Of a DNA stretch of 64,000 nucleotides, positions 1 to 9,695 are shown piece after piece; position 1 is the stretch's first letter; the number at the start of each line of letters is the position of its first letter. A program made the position numbers and the translations under genes. The stretch spans positions 247,021 to 311,020 of the forward strand of contig CACRSC010000013.1 in assembly GCA_902651635.1 (NCBI GenBank), in the 5' to 3' direction. The notes under the pieces were generated by a model. It was given only the letters and a program-made list of their open reading frames with translations. It had not been told where the DNA came from and searched no databases. The DNA is from Mastigamoeba balamuthi (taxonomy: Eukaryota > Evosea > Mastigamoebida > Mastigamoebidae).

Positions 1-217
1 TGTGGGTGTGGCCGCCGAGGGGGCGGTGGGGGAAGCGGGAAATGGGCGGGAATGCCGGCACGAATTGGTGGAGGTGGTCTTGAAATTTGCAGTGCACTCG
101 TCGTTTTGCAGGAGGGCAGAGGGCAGGGCGGCTTCTCAGTTGAGAATTCCTCGTGCACTTTTTACACACCGCTGCTGCAGCTGTTGGGGCGCCGCAGGAA
201 AGAGCACACGCGATAAC
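1..217 (+). other. 5' flank of first receptor gene
   Basis: The reading frame of the downstream receptor is open from base 2, but the residues before the Met at 218 do not look like a signal peptide and are not shared with the paralogues, so I treat this as 5' UTR and promoter. I see no TATA-like box and none of the GATAT-type motif found upstream of the housekeeping genes. Confidence 0.4.
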
Positions 218-3200
218 ATGCACCACCTCGCGCGCCCCCCGGTAGCGGCACTGGCGGCGGTCCTGTGGTGTGCGCTGGCGGCCGCCGTCTCGGCGCTGCA
301 GTGCCCCGAGCCCGTCGTGCAGTCGTCGTCGCCCGTCGTCGTCGTCGGGCTGACGTCGTGGCTCAACAACACCTCGGGCGACAGCAGCCGCGCCGGCCTC
401 CTCGCAGCCCTCGCCGACGCGACCGAGATCTCGCGCCTGCGCTTCGAGCCCGCGGTCCTCGACGCGGCCGACTGGCGTGCCAGCGCGGCCAGCGCCCGCG
501 AGCTCGCATGCGGCACCAACAACCGCAGCGGCAGCGCCTTCCTCATCGCTGGCACCGTCGGACAGGACCTCAGCGAGGCCATCCTCGGCATGGGCATCGC
601 GGGGCCCGGGGGCACGCGCATGCCGCTCGTCGGGGCGCTCACGAGCTCGCCGGTGCTGCACAACGCGAGCCTCGTGCGGGGCGCCGACGGGCGCGTCGGC
701 GTCGTCAACGTGCGCGCAGAGGCCGTCGACGAGATGAGCGCGATACTCAACTTCCTCTCGCGCGACTACGACACGCTGCGCAGCACCGCCATCATGACGC
801 TGACGACGGCCTACGGGATCATGGCCGAGGGGATCATCACCAGCGCCCTCGACGCGCTCAAGATGCAGCCCTGGGGCGTCTCCAGGTTCGAGCAGCACCT
901 GCCCGTGACCGAGGCCTCGAACATCGTCCAGAGGCTGCTCGACAACAGCAGCAGGAGCGTCTCGCAGGTCCCGGCCGCCGTGCTGGTCGTCTCGACCGAC
1001 GAGATGACCGCGCCCATCATCGCCGAGATGGTCAGGCGCGAGTTCCGCGGCGTGACGTACGTCTGCGGCGCCAACCCCGGCGCAAAGGACGTCTTCAGCG
1101 GCCTGGGCAGCGCCACGCTCAAGAAGCTCTCGGACCTCAACTCGCAGATTTACTTCCAGCAGCACGTCCCACAGCCGTCCTCCACGTCCACGCTCATCAC
1201 GTCCGCATCCCTCCCTTCCCCCTCCTCGGCCGAGCCTTTGCTGTGTGTCTGTGTTGAAAGCTCTGCTGACCGGTACTCGGACACCAGTGAATTCAAGGCG
1301 TCGATGAAAAACGCCAAGAACACGCTGACCCTCGATGCGGACATGCTGGAGGGGTACATCGTTGGCAGGCTCATCGCGATGGCTGCATCGCGGTCGCTGG
1401 AGATCTACGGGTGGCCGCTGACGCGCCAGACGTTCCTCGACACGGTGTACCGCTCGTACCGCACGTTCGACCTCCGCGGCACAGAGTTCGGGCCCTACGG
1501 CGACGGCGCGGCCCCGCAGACCGAGGAGGACTGGTGCAGCCACGGCCTGCACGAGGTGTTCATGGACCGCATGGACCTCGGCACTGGGGCGCTCGTCGAG
1601 GAGCGCTCGTCGTCGTTCAAGTTCGCGGGCTGCAACGTCCCCAAGTTCTCGTCGAACAAGAGCGTCCTCGTGGGCTTCTCGCTCGCCGAGACGGGCGAAC
1701 AGAGCGTCCTCGACGGCATGATCCGCCTGGGCCTCAGCGCCGCCCTCAGCGCCGCCAACAGCAAGCGCAACACCAACGACCACCTGGTGCTGGTCGCAAA
1801 CTTCCGGGGCGACAGCGCAGCGGACAACGTGCGCCGGATGCTCAAGTCGTCGGCGGTCGCCGTCGTGGCCCTCGACAGCGAGGCGGTCTACCAGGCGCGC
1901 GAGGTTATCAAGCAGGAGGGCAAGTCGATCGCGATGGTCGCGCCGCTGTCGGGGTCGTACGGCCTACGCTGGCCCTTCGAGCAGGCGTCCCGCGTGATCA
2001 ATGTCGTGCCGCTGGCGCAGCAGCAGCTGTTCGTGGCCCTGCAGTACATCAGAAACGGCACCACCGACAGCCGCAGGGTGGGCCTTGTGTGCGAGACTAC
2101 GCCAGTGGGCACAGACTACCTGGACGCCATAGATGCCGCCATCAACAAGCTCGACAATTCCCGAAAGCTCTCCTACGTTCCAGCACAGTTCACCAACTAC
2201 ACGACCACCATGGCGACGGCCATCGCCACGCTCAATGGGCCAGTGGACGCGTACATCTTCGTCGGGAAGCCGAGGGCGGCTGCGCAGTTCCTCATCGAGC
2301 TGTACAAGGACAGCAGCACGCACTCCAAGCCCAAGATGCTCTGCCCGGACGTGCTGCAGGACCTGCTCTCCACGGCCATCGAGGAGGCCAAGGTGTCCAC
2401 TGACGTGCTGACGGGTGTGCGTCTGCTGAGCAACACGCCGCCGCTGGCGATGCTGCCCAAGACCAATGCGGCACGGCAGCAGTACGAGCTGTGGGTCTCG
2501 GAGATCGACAGGGGCGAGTCCTCGTTCCGCGGCTTCTTCGTGGGGCTCTTCCTCAACGCCGTCATCGACGCCATCGACAACACCGTCGTGGAGCAGGGCA
2601 AGTCGACGGATATCACGTCCGACACGATCATCAACACGGTTTACTCGAAGAAGGTCTTTGACGTCGGAAGGATCACCGTGGGTGGGTTCACCAACGTGTG
2701 TCCGTCGGGGACCTACACGCACTGCATCAACCAGGGGCTGGGCAACGTCTACATCATTGCGTGGCAGCAGTCAGGGAAGGTCTTTGCCTACGAGCCGTTC
2801 ACTGCGAAGGACATCACCAGCGGCGGCGAGATGTTCGACCTAACTCCACTCGATGGCAACAAAAAGAAGGATGACATGCTGGGCCTCACGCTGGGGCTTG
2901 CGCTGGGCCTGGGCGTCGCCGCTGCTCTCATCGTCATGCTGTCCCTGATCATGTACTTCCACTCCAAGAGGACGTTGTCGTTCCTGAACATCAAGCGCCC
3001 CGACCTCGAGATCAACGAGTGCATCGGACGAGGTCACCAGGGCCCCCTGCACGTGGGCGACTGGCACGGAACGACAGTGGCCATCCGCGTCATCAACAAG
3101 AAGGAGGTGACCAAGGGAGACCTGGCGACCATCAAGGAGGAGATCGGGCTGCTGCACAAGCTGCACCACCCCAACCTCCTCATGCTCATGGGCTACTGCG

Positions 3201-4126
3201 AGACCCAGAACGAGCTTTATGTTGTCAGCGAGTACATGTCCGGAGGGTCGCTGAAGGAGTACCTGGCGCGGAACAGAGGGCAGCTGGGGGTGTTCAGCCT
3301 GATCGCGATGGCGTTTGACGTGGTCAAGGGCATCGCGTACCTGCACGCGTCCAAGCCCCCCATCGTCCACGGCAGCATCTCGACGCGCAGCCTCCTCGTC
3401 GACGACAAGCTCACCACAAAGGTCTCCGACTTCTGGTTCTCCCACGCTGCCGGCCGCAAGTCGGGGTCTACGTCGCACAACAAGACGCCCAAGCAGGAGT
3501 GGATGGCGCCAGAGGTCTGCACTGGGCTGGTGACGCAGGCGACGGACGTGTGGGCCTTCGGCATCGTTCTGTGGGAGCTCTTCCAGAGCAACTCCAAGCA
3601 GGAGGCGCCAGCACCGGCCCTGGCAGCTGCCTCAGGGCCCGTTTCGGCGAGCAAGAGCTCTTCCAGCTCAGTCCCCATGAGCACGCAGGTGTCGCTGCAC
3701 CCCGAACCCGACGCGAGCACGCCCAAGGAGGTGGTGGAGCTGCTGTACCGCTGCTGGGAGCCGCAGCCCGACCAGAGGCCCACCATCTTCCAGGTGCTGC
3801 GCCTGTGGCCCTCGACCTTCGCTTCGATCGGCCGCTTCGAGCTGCCCTCGGACCTCAGCCAGGTGCAGATCACCGACGACAGCAGGACGTCGGGCACGGC
3901 GCCGGGCCCCGACGCCGTGGTGCCTGTGGCCATGATGTCGCACAGCGAGCAGGACACGGTCCAGTCGCTGCACTTTGAGTTCGGGTCGCCGACAGACCCG
4001 GTCTCGCTGGCGTCGATGCAGTCGGGGCTGGTGGTGGACCCCGTCGCGGTGGCGCCCGGCACTGTGATGCAGGCAATGAGCCCGCGGCAGGTGATGAGCC
4101 CGCGGGACTCTGCGACGATTGTCTAG
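218..4126 (+). CDS. Receptor pseudokinase 1, dual PBP-like ectodomain
   Basis: Exons 218-1200 and 1288-4126; the 87-nt phase-2 intron is in frame, so the unspliced frame also reads open. Product 1273 residues. Start chosen at 218 because it begins a signal peptide (about 1-26). Module A spans about 30-425 and module B about 440-825. Each opens with a hydrophobic VVVG/VLVGF strand and closes with a VFDVG/TFDLR...G-F/Y-G...C..(Q/H)GL signature. The membrane helix is about 858-884 and the TKL-like kinase domain about 893-1175. The glycine loop (GRGHQG), alpha-C Glu (IKEEIG) and APE are present. VAIK has become VAIR, HRD is HGS and DFG is DFW, so catalysis is not expected. A Ser-rich insert (about 1100-1120) precedes CWEPQPDQRPTIF. 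The tail carries AVVPVAMMSHSE. The ectodomain recalls receptor-type adenylate cyclases of trypanosomatids (family memory, not searched). Likely a ligand-binding plasma-membrane receptor; ligand unknown. Confidence 0.85.
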   Translation: MHHLARPPVAALAAVLWCALAAAVSALQCPEPVVQSSSPVVVVGLTSWLNNTSGDSSRAGLLAALADATEISRLRFEPAVLDAADWRASAASARELACGTNNRSGSAFLIAGTVGQDLSEAILGMGIAGPGGTRMPLVGALTSSPVLHNASLVRGADGRVGVVNVRAEAVDEMSAILNFLSRDYDTLRSTAIMTLTTAYGIMAEGIITSALDALKMQPWGVSRFEQHLPVTEASNIVQRLLDNSSRSVSQVPAAVLVVSTDEMTAPIIAEMVRREFRGVTYVCGANPGAKDVFSGLGSATLKKLSDLNSQIYFQQHVPQPSSTSTLITSASLPSPSSAEPLLCVCVESSADRYSDTSEFKASMKNAKNTLTLDADMLEGYIVGRLIAMAASRSLEIYGWPLTRQTFLDTVYRSYRTFDLRGTEFGPYGDGAAPQTEEDWCSHGLHEVFMDRMDLGTGALVEERSSSFKFAGCNVPKFSSNKSVLVGFSLAETGEQSVLDGMIRLGLSAALSAANSKRNTNDHLVLVANFRGDSAADNVRRMLKSSAVAVVALDSEAVYQAREVIKQEGKSIAMVAPLSGSYGLRWPFEQASRVINVVPLAQQQLFVALQYIRNGTTDSRRVGLVCETTPVGTDYLDAIDAAINKLDNSRKLSYVPAQFTNYTTTMATAIATLNGPVDAYIFVGKPRAAAQFLIELYKDSSTHSKPKMLCPDVLQDLLSTAIEEAKVSTDVLTGVRLLSNTPPLAMLPKTNAARQQYELWVSEIDRGESSFRGFFVGLFLNAVIDAIDNTVVEQGKSTDITSDTIINTVYSKKVFDVGRITVGGFTNVCPSGTYTHCINQGLGNVYIIAWQQSGKVFAYEPFTAKDITSGGEMFDLTPLDGNKKKDDMLGLTLGLALGLGVAAALIVMLSLIMYFHSKRTLSFLNIKRPDLEINECIGRGHQGPLHVGDWHGTTVAIRVINKKEVTKGDLATIKEEIGLLHKLHHPNLLMLMGYCETQNELYVVSEYMSGGSLKEYLARNRGQLGVFSLIAMAFDVVKGIAYLHASKPPIVHGSISTRSLLVDDKLTTKVSDFWFSHAAGRKSGSTSHNKTPKQEWMAPEVCTGLVTQATDVWAFGIVLWELFQSNSKQEAPAPALAAASGPVSASKSSSSSVPMSTQVSLHPEPDASTPKEVVELLYRCWEPQPDQRPTIFQVLRLWPSTFASIGRFELPSDLSQVQITDDSRTSGTAPGPDAVVPVAMMSHSEQDTVQSLHFEFGSPTDPVSLASMQSGLVVDPVAVAPGTVMQAMSPRQVMSPRDSATIV

Positions 4127-4942
4127 AACAGCGGACCCACAATACAGCGTTCCTCTACCTGCGGGGCCAGAGACGCCTGCAAGTAATGCGGATCTACGGC
4201 AGTGTAGATACATCTAATAAATCCACTTTCCCACAGTTGCATTTGCTCGCCCATTTGGGTGAGGCCGCCTGCCAGCAACTCCACCAAGATGGGGAGAAGT
4301 GGATATCAGAGGACACCCATGTTCGCCTATTGTATTGCACTGCATAACGAGTGTAAGTGATGTATGAAATGACCAGAAAGACAGTCTGAAGACTGTCTAC
4401 GCCTTTTTCGTGTGCGTTTACATTGAAGAGTGGTGAACAAACTGTTTTAGGTACAGTTTAGTTGCTGAACCTATTTCTCTAAAAGTGCAATTCCCCCTGG
4501 CTATCTCTTGTCAGTTTTTCTCAGCTTATGGTAGAAAACCTTGTATCCTCAATACGCTGGGTTGCGATTCAGAGAATGAAGACCCACGGCTACGCGATTG
4601 TCACCAGAAACTGCTGAAACAGATTTCGTGGAGCCGACAAAACAGAACCTCGAAGAGATGCACGCATTTACCAGGCCCTGCACGTGATCGGAATCAATCC
4701 CGTCGGAGTTGGTATCGTGATCCCGCCGCGTCACTGCACGCTTCCCGACGGCCCCGTCCTGCATTTCGTTACTTCGAGAGCCACTTTTCCCCCCACACTT
4801 CATACCCTTTTTACTCCGTTTTCCCCTTTACTCAGTATTTTTTCTTGCGCATAACTGCCCCGACAAGGGCAACGTGCCTTCGGATCATCAGAAATCCTCT
4901 CTTCGCAGGTTCAGTGCTCTAACAATTTTCCGTGCCTCCACA
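4127..4942. other. Intergenic, receptor 1 to receptor 2
   Basis: A candidate poly(A) signal AATAAA lies at 4216-4221, 90 nt after the stop. The rest is of mixed composition. From about 4480 it resembles the sequence upstream of receptor 3 (about 9260-9695), including a shared CTTCGCAGGTTCAGTGCTCT block just before the start codon, so the tandem duplication included the 5' flank. Confidence 0.6.
4216..4221 (+). promoter_or_regulatory. Poly(A) signal AATAAA of receptor 1
   Basis: Canonical hexamer in the 3' flank 90 nt downstream of the TAG at 4124-4126. Receptor 3 and the receiver gene have the same hexamer at similar distances. Confidence 0.5.
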
Positions 4943-7900
4943 ATGTTCCGACAAGTGTGGGCTTCTTTTGTCCTGTCCGCACTGCTTGCCCTTGCCGCGG
5001 CAACGGGGTGCTCGTACACGGAGCCCCAGGCGACGCGCTCGCACCCCGTGGTCGTCGTGGGATTCACGTCGTCGTCGGCGAGCACGGCGGGCATCAGCAG
5101 CCGCGCGGGCCTCGAGGCGGCGCTGCGAGAAGCCTCGGATGTGTCGCGCCTGCAGTTCGTCCCCGCGTGGCTCGATGACCACTTCAGCGACGCTGCCAGC
5201 GCCAACAACACGCGCAGGCTGGTCTGCGAGCTCGGTGTCTTCGTGGTCGCCGCCTCTGTGGGCTCGTCTGCCAGCGAACTCGCGCTCCAACAGCTCAGGT
5301 TGCTGGGGGGTCGCTCAGGGACCCCAGTGCCCTTCTTCGGCCCCCTCTCGAGCTCGCCTGCACTGCGAGACGCGCAGGGCATCACAGGAGCCGACGGGCG
5401 TGTGGGGGTCATCAACGTGCGGGCGGGCGGGGGCGACGAGATGGCATCGATTGTGTCGTTCCTGTCGCGCGACTACGAGCAGCTGCGACGCACAGCAGTC
5501 GTGACTGGTAGCAACTCCTACGGGGCCTATGCACGCACCTTCCTCAACGGGACCCTCGCTGTGGTGGGCGTGCAGCCCTGGGCCATCGTCGACGACGTCC
5601 CGATATCAGTGGCCGAGGGCGACAGGGCGGAGTTGGCCAAGTCGATTGTCAACCGGCTGCTCCACGTGCCGCGACACATGACCGGCGACGCCGTCGGGAG
5701 ACCACTCGCGGTCGTGATGGCGACGACAGGGGGGATGACGGGGCCGATCATCGAGGAGATGGCGGCGCGGGACGTCGCCAACGTGACCTTCGTGTGTGCG
5801 TCCAACATCGCGCCAAGTGACGTCTTCGACCAGCTCTCCAGCACCACCCGCTCGCGTCTCAGACAGCTCGGCTTCGAGATCTACTTTGAGCAGCTCGTCC
5901 CGCCGGCCACTGCAGACAGCGAGCTCGCCCGGTACTGACTGCGCCTCCAATGAAAAAACGCCATCGGATTGCCTTGGAACTGACAGGCTGACCCAGGGAC
6001 TTCGTCAACGCAATGAACGAGTCGGGGCACGACACCCGCAACGCATACGCGTTCGAGGGGTACATCGTGGGCCGCCTCTTCTCCGCGGTGGCCGCGCGGG
6101 CGCTGGAGATCTACGGGTGGCCGCTGACGCGCCAGACGTTCCTCGACACGGTGTTCCGCACGTACCGCACGTTCGACCTCCGCGGCGTGACGTTCGGGCC
6201 CTACGGCGACGCACAGGCCCCTCAGACCTCAGAGGAGTGGTGCAACCAGGGTTCGCACGAGCTGTTCACGAACCAGCTCAGCCTCGGCACCGGCAGCCTC
6301 ATGGCCCAGTCCTCATCGTTCAAATTCGCTGGATGCCATGTGCCGCGGTGGTCCGCCTCCAAGAGGGCCCTTGTGGGCATCTCCCTCGCGCACAGGGGCC
6401 ACAAGGGCGCGCAAGTGGACTGCAGCCTCGAGGGGACGACTGGGGCTGTCATCGGCCCTCTTCGCTGCCAATAGTGGCCGCACGGTCAGGGACCATCTCG
6501 TGTTTGCTGCAGCCATAAGGGGAACGAGCGTAGCGGACAACGTGAAACGCCTGCTCGCGTCCGGCGTGATCGCCATCGCTGGAATCCTCCGGGAGGCAGT
6601 TCCAGAGGCCCTTCAAGTGCTCAGGGCAGAGGACTCAGACGTCCCGTTAATCGCGCCTATGTCGGGGTCGTCGCAGCTGCGGTTTCCGTTCCGGAGCAAC
6701 AGAAACGTGATCAACCTCGTGCCTCTCACGCAGCAGGAGCTTCTCGTGGCCGTGCAGTACATCCTCGCGACAACCGGTGCCCGCGCCACCATCGGCTTCG
6801 TGTACGGCAACGACGACCTGGGCAGCGAGTACCGCCTCGCCCTCGACGACGTCGACGCTCTGCTTCGCTCTAGGGGAACTGACGTCGTCTTCGAGACGTC
6901 CCAGTACGACGCACGAGCCGGAATGGACAACACGACAGTGAGACGTGTGGAAAATGAGGACGCCTTCGTGTTTGTTGGCAGTCCTGCAGCGGCTGTGGCG
7001 TTCCTGGAGCTTCTGTACACGGACGCCAGGCAGCTGAACAAGACCAAGGTGATGTGCTCCGAGGTGCCTGAAGACCTCCTGCACGACGAGCTCGGGTACT
7101 TCGCGCCCCCGGAGGTGCTGACGGGCGTGCACCTGCTGAGCAAGACGCCGCCGCTGTCGACGCTGCGCAAGACCAACGAGGTGCGGCAGATGTACGAGCA
7201 GTGGGTCTCGGATATCGAAAAGGGAGAGTCCTCGTTCCGCGGCTTCTTCGTCGGCATGTTCCTCTCTGCCGTCATTGATGCCATCGACGACGACGCCCTC
7301 GCCAATGGCGAAGAGAGACCTGTGACCCCGGAGCTCATCGTGAGGACCATCTACCACGTCGGGATCTTCGATATCGGGTCCATCTCTGTGGGGCCCTTCG
7401 TGGACAAGTGCGAGGGGAGTGCGCGGTGCTGCAACCAGGGCCTCGACAAGGTATACATCAGTCAATGGCAGGCAGGCGCCTTCCATGTTGTGCCTTTCGA
7501 CACGCCTCTCGAGCGTTGCGGAGCAGAGTTTGACCAAAAGACAAGTGGCAGATCATCGCGCGAGCTCGCACTCATTCTGGCACTTGCGCTGAGCCTGGGA
7601 TTCGCCGGGTTACTCATATCCGCGATGTCATTCCTCTTCTTCGCGTACTCGAGGAGGACGCTGTCGTTCCTGAACATCAAGCGACCAGACCTCGAGATCA
7701 ACGAGTGCATCGCCAAGGGCAGATGCGGACCCCTGCACGTGGGTGACTGGCACGGGACAACAGTGGCCATCCGCGTGATCGACAAGAGGGAGGTGAGCAA
7801 GGGAGACCTGGCGACCATCAAGGAGGAGATCGGGCTGCTGCACAAGCTGCACCACCCCAACCTCCTCATGCTCATGGGCTACTGCGAGACCCAGAACGAG

Positions 7901-8689
7901 CTTTATGTTGTCAGCGAGTACATGTCCGGAGGGTCGCTGAAGGAGTACCTGGCGCGGAACAGAGGGCAGCTGGGGGTGTTCAGCCTGATCGCGATGGCGT
8001 TTGACGTGGTCAAGGGCATCGCGTACCTGCACGCGTCCAAGCCCCCCATCGTCCACGGCAGCATCTCGACGCGCAGCCTCCTCGTCGACGACAAGCTCAC
8101 CACAAAGGTCTCCGACTTCTGGCTCTCCCGCAGTGACAGGAAGCGCGCTCGCTTGTCTTTGTCCACCTCTGTTCGTTTCCAGGAGCACGAGTGGCTGTCA
8201 CCAGAGGTCACAAGCGGACTGCTGACGCCTGCGTCGGACGTGTGGGCATTCGGAGTTGTGCTGTGCGAATTGTTCCAGGACAGAACACCACAGAGGAATG
8301 CCTCCTCTCAGGACCTCAAATGCTCTTCGGGGTCCGTGTCTGTGTCTCTGAGCCACGTGGCGCAGCACCCCGAGCCCGACGCAAGCACGCCCCAGGAAGT
8401 GGTGGAGCTGCTGTACCAGTGCTGGGAGCCGCAGCCCGACCAGAGGCCCACCATCTTCACTGTCCTGCGCTCCTGGCCCTCCACCTTCGCGTCGATCGGC
8501 CGCTTCGAGCTTCCCTCGGACCTCAGCCAGGTGCAGACCGCCTCGGACGACAGCGGGGCATCTGGGCCGGGGCCCGACGCCGTGGTGCCTGTGGCCATGA
8601 TGTCGCACAGCGAGCGCGAGGCATCACAGTCGCTGCACTTTGAATTTCGCACGCCTCACGTGCCTGCCGACGGGTCGAGGAAGCAGTGA
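4943..8689 (+). pseudogene. Receptor pseudokinase 2, frameshifted copy
   Basis: Exons 4943-5931 and 5997-8689, intron 65 nt, phase 2, ending CTGACCCAG. Architecture matches receptor 1: signal peptide (MFRQVWASFVLS start), two PBP-like modules, membrane helix, TKL-like pseudokinase with VAIR, HGS and DFW, and the AVVPVAMMSHSE tail. In module B the frame breaks at about 6438. Receptor 3 reads GGGACGCGACTGG where this copy reads GGGACGACTGG, a net loss of 2 nt that leads to a TAG at 6472-6474. Both sides of the break are otherwise fully open and well conserved (frames beginning near 6013 and continuing to 8689), so the lesion is either very recent or an assembly error. Without it the product would be about 1227 residues. 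The kinase segment 7799-8122 is identical to receptor 1. Confidence 0.7.
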
Positions 8690-8924
8690 GGTCACTGGGT
8701 GCAGAAGAGCAAGTCTTGTGCTGGTGTTAGAAAAGAGTAGTATCCTTATAATTCAGCGCCGCCTATGCCCTTTCCGCGGTTTAATACGCGCTTGGCCTCG
8801 ATACGTGGCGCCGAGAAGTCTTGGTGGATCACTACTTCCAGGTTCCCTTGCGAGTCATTTCTAACCAGTGCAGTGGCCTCTCTTTTCGGGGTGCTGTGTG
8901 TGCGGTGAGCCAAATTTGTGCAGA

Positions 8925-9030
8925 TGCTGCGAGCTACATGAATCAGTACCACATCGTCCCACTGGACCACTCCATACAATGACGTCTGGAAGCAACCTCA
9001 CAGCGGCAGCAGCCATCCCACCCTGGGCGC
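8925..9030. repeat. Dispersed repeat copy a
   Basis: The stretch from the TGCGAGCT area through GTCTGGAAGCAACC and CAGCCATCCCACCCTGGGC matches, with scattered substitutions, 13690-13795 downstream of receptor 3. It sits in the same relative place, 3' of a receptor gene. The reading frames are not conserved between copies, so it is probably duplicated 3'-flank DNA rather than a gene. Confidence 0.6.
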
Positions 9031-9038
9031 CGCAGCTG

Positions 9039-9112
9039 GAAGCCGCAACCCGACCAGAGACCCACCATCTTCCCGTGCTGCAAGATTCGGGAGTTGATCT
9101 CTGAGGGCGCTC
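9039..9112 (+). pseudogene. Relic of receptor kinase C-lobe
   Basis: One frame reads WKPQPDQRPTIF, almost the invariant CWEPQPDQRPTIF of the receptor kinase C-lobe, followed by unrelated residues and a stop. No other kinase sequence flanks it. I take it as debris from a deleted receptor copy, left when the array rearranged. Confidence 0.6.
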
Positions 9113-9695
9113 ATGTTCGCCTGTTGTAACCGAGAGACCTGGATTGAGTTGCACAGAATATCGAGTGGAAGTGCAGTTTTGAAATGAATAGAAAGACGGT
9201 GATGGCTGTTTATCTCTTTTTCGTGGGTTTAATTTGCGGTGGTAGTACTGAACCTATTGTTCTCCCAATTCCCCCTGACTATCTATGTCAGTATTTATGC
9301 AGCTTCTGATGGCAAGCCTTGATCCCAATACACTGGGTAGGCGATTTAAGAGAGAAATACACCCCACGGCAACGCTATTGTCAGAAACCGCTGAAACCCT
9401 CGAAACTTAACTTCGTCAAGATGCACGTATTTACAAGGCCCTGCACGAGATCGGAATCAATCCGTCGGAGGGCATCGTGATTCCTCTGTGTCACTGCGCG
9501 CTCCCCGATGGCCCCGCACTGCAATTCGTTTGCTCGCGAGCCGCTTTTCCCCCTCACTTCTTCCCCATTATACTCATTTTTCCCCTTGTTATTTTGCTTG
9601 CGCATAACTGCCCCAACAGGGGCACGCGCCTTCAGATCATCAGGTATCCTCCCTTCGCAGGTTCAGTGCTCTAACAACTTTCCGTGCCTCCACGA

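Larger units (their letters stand above)
8690..9695. other. Intergenic, receptor 2 to receptor 3
   Basis: About 1 kb. It contains a kinase-domain scrap (9039-9112) and a block (8925-9030) repeated downstream of receptor 3. From about 9260 it becomes a copy of the 5' flank of receptor 2. Confidence 0.55.
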
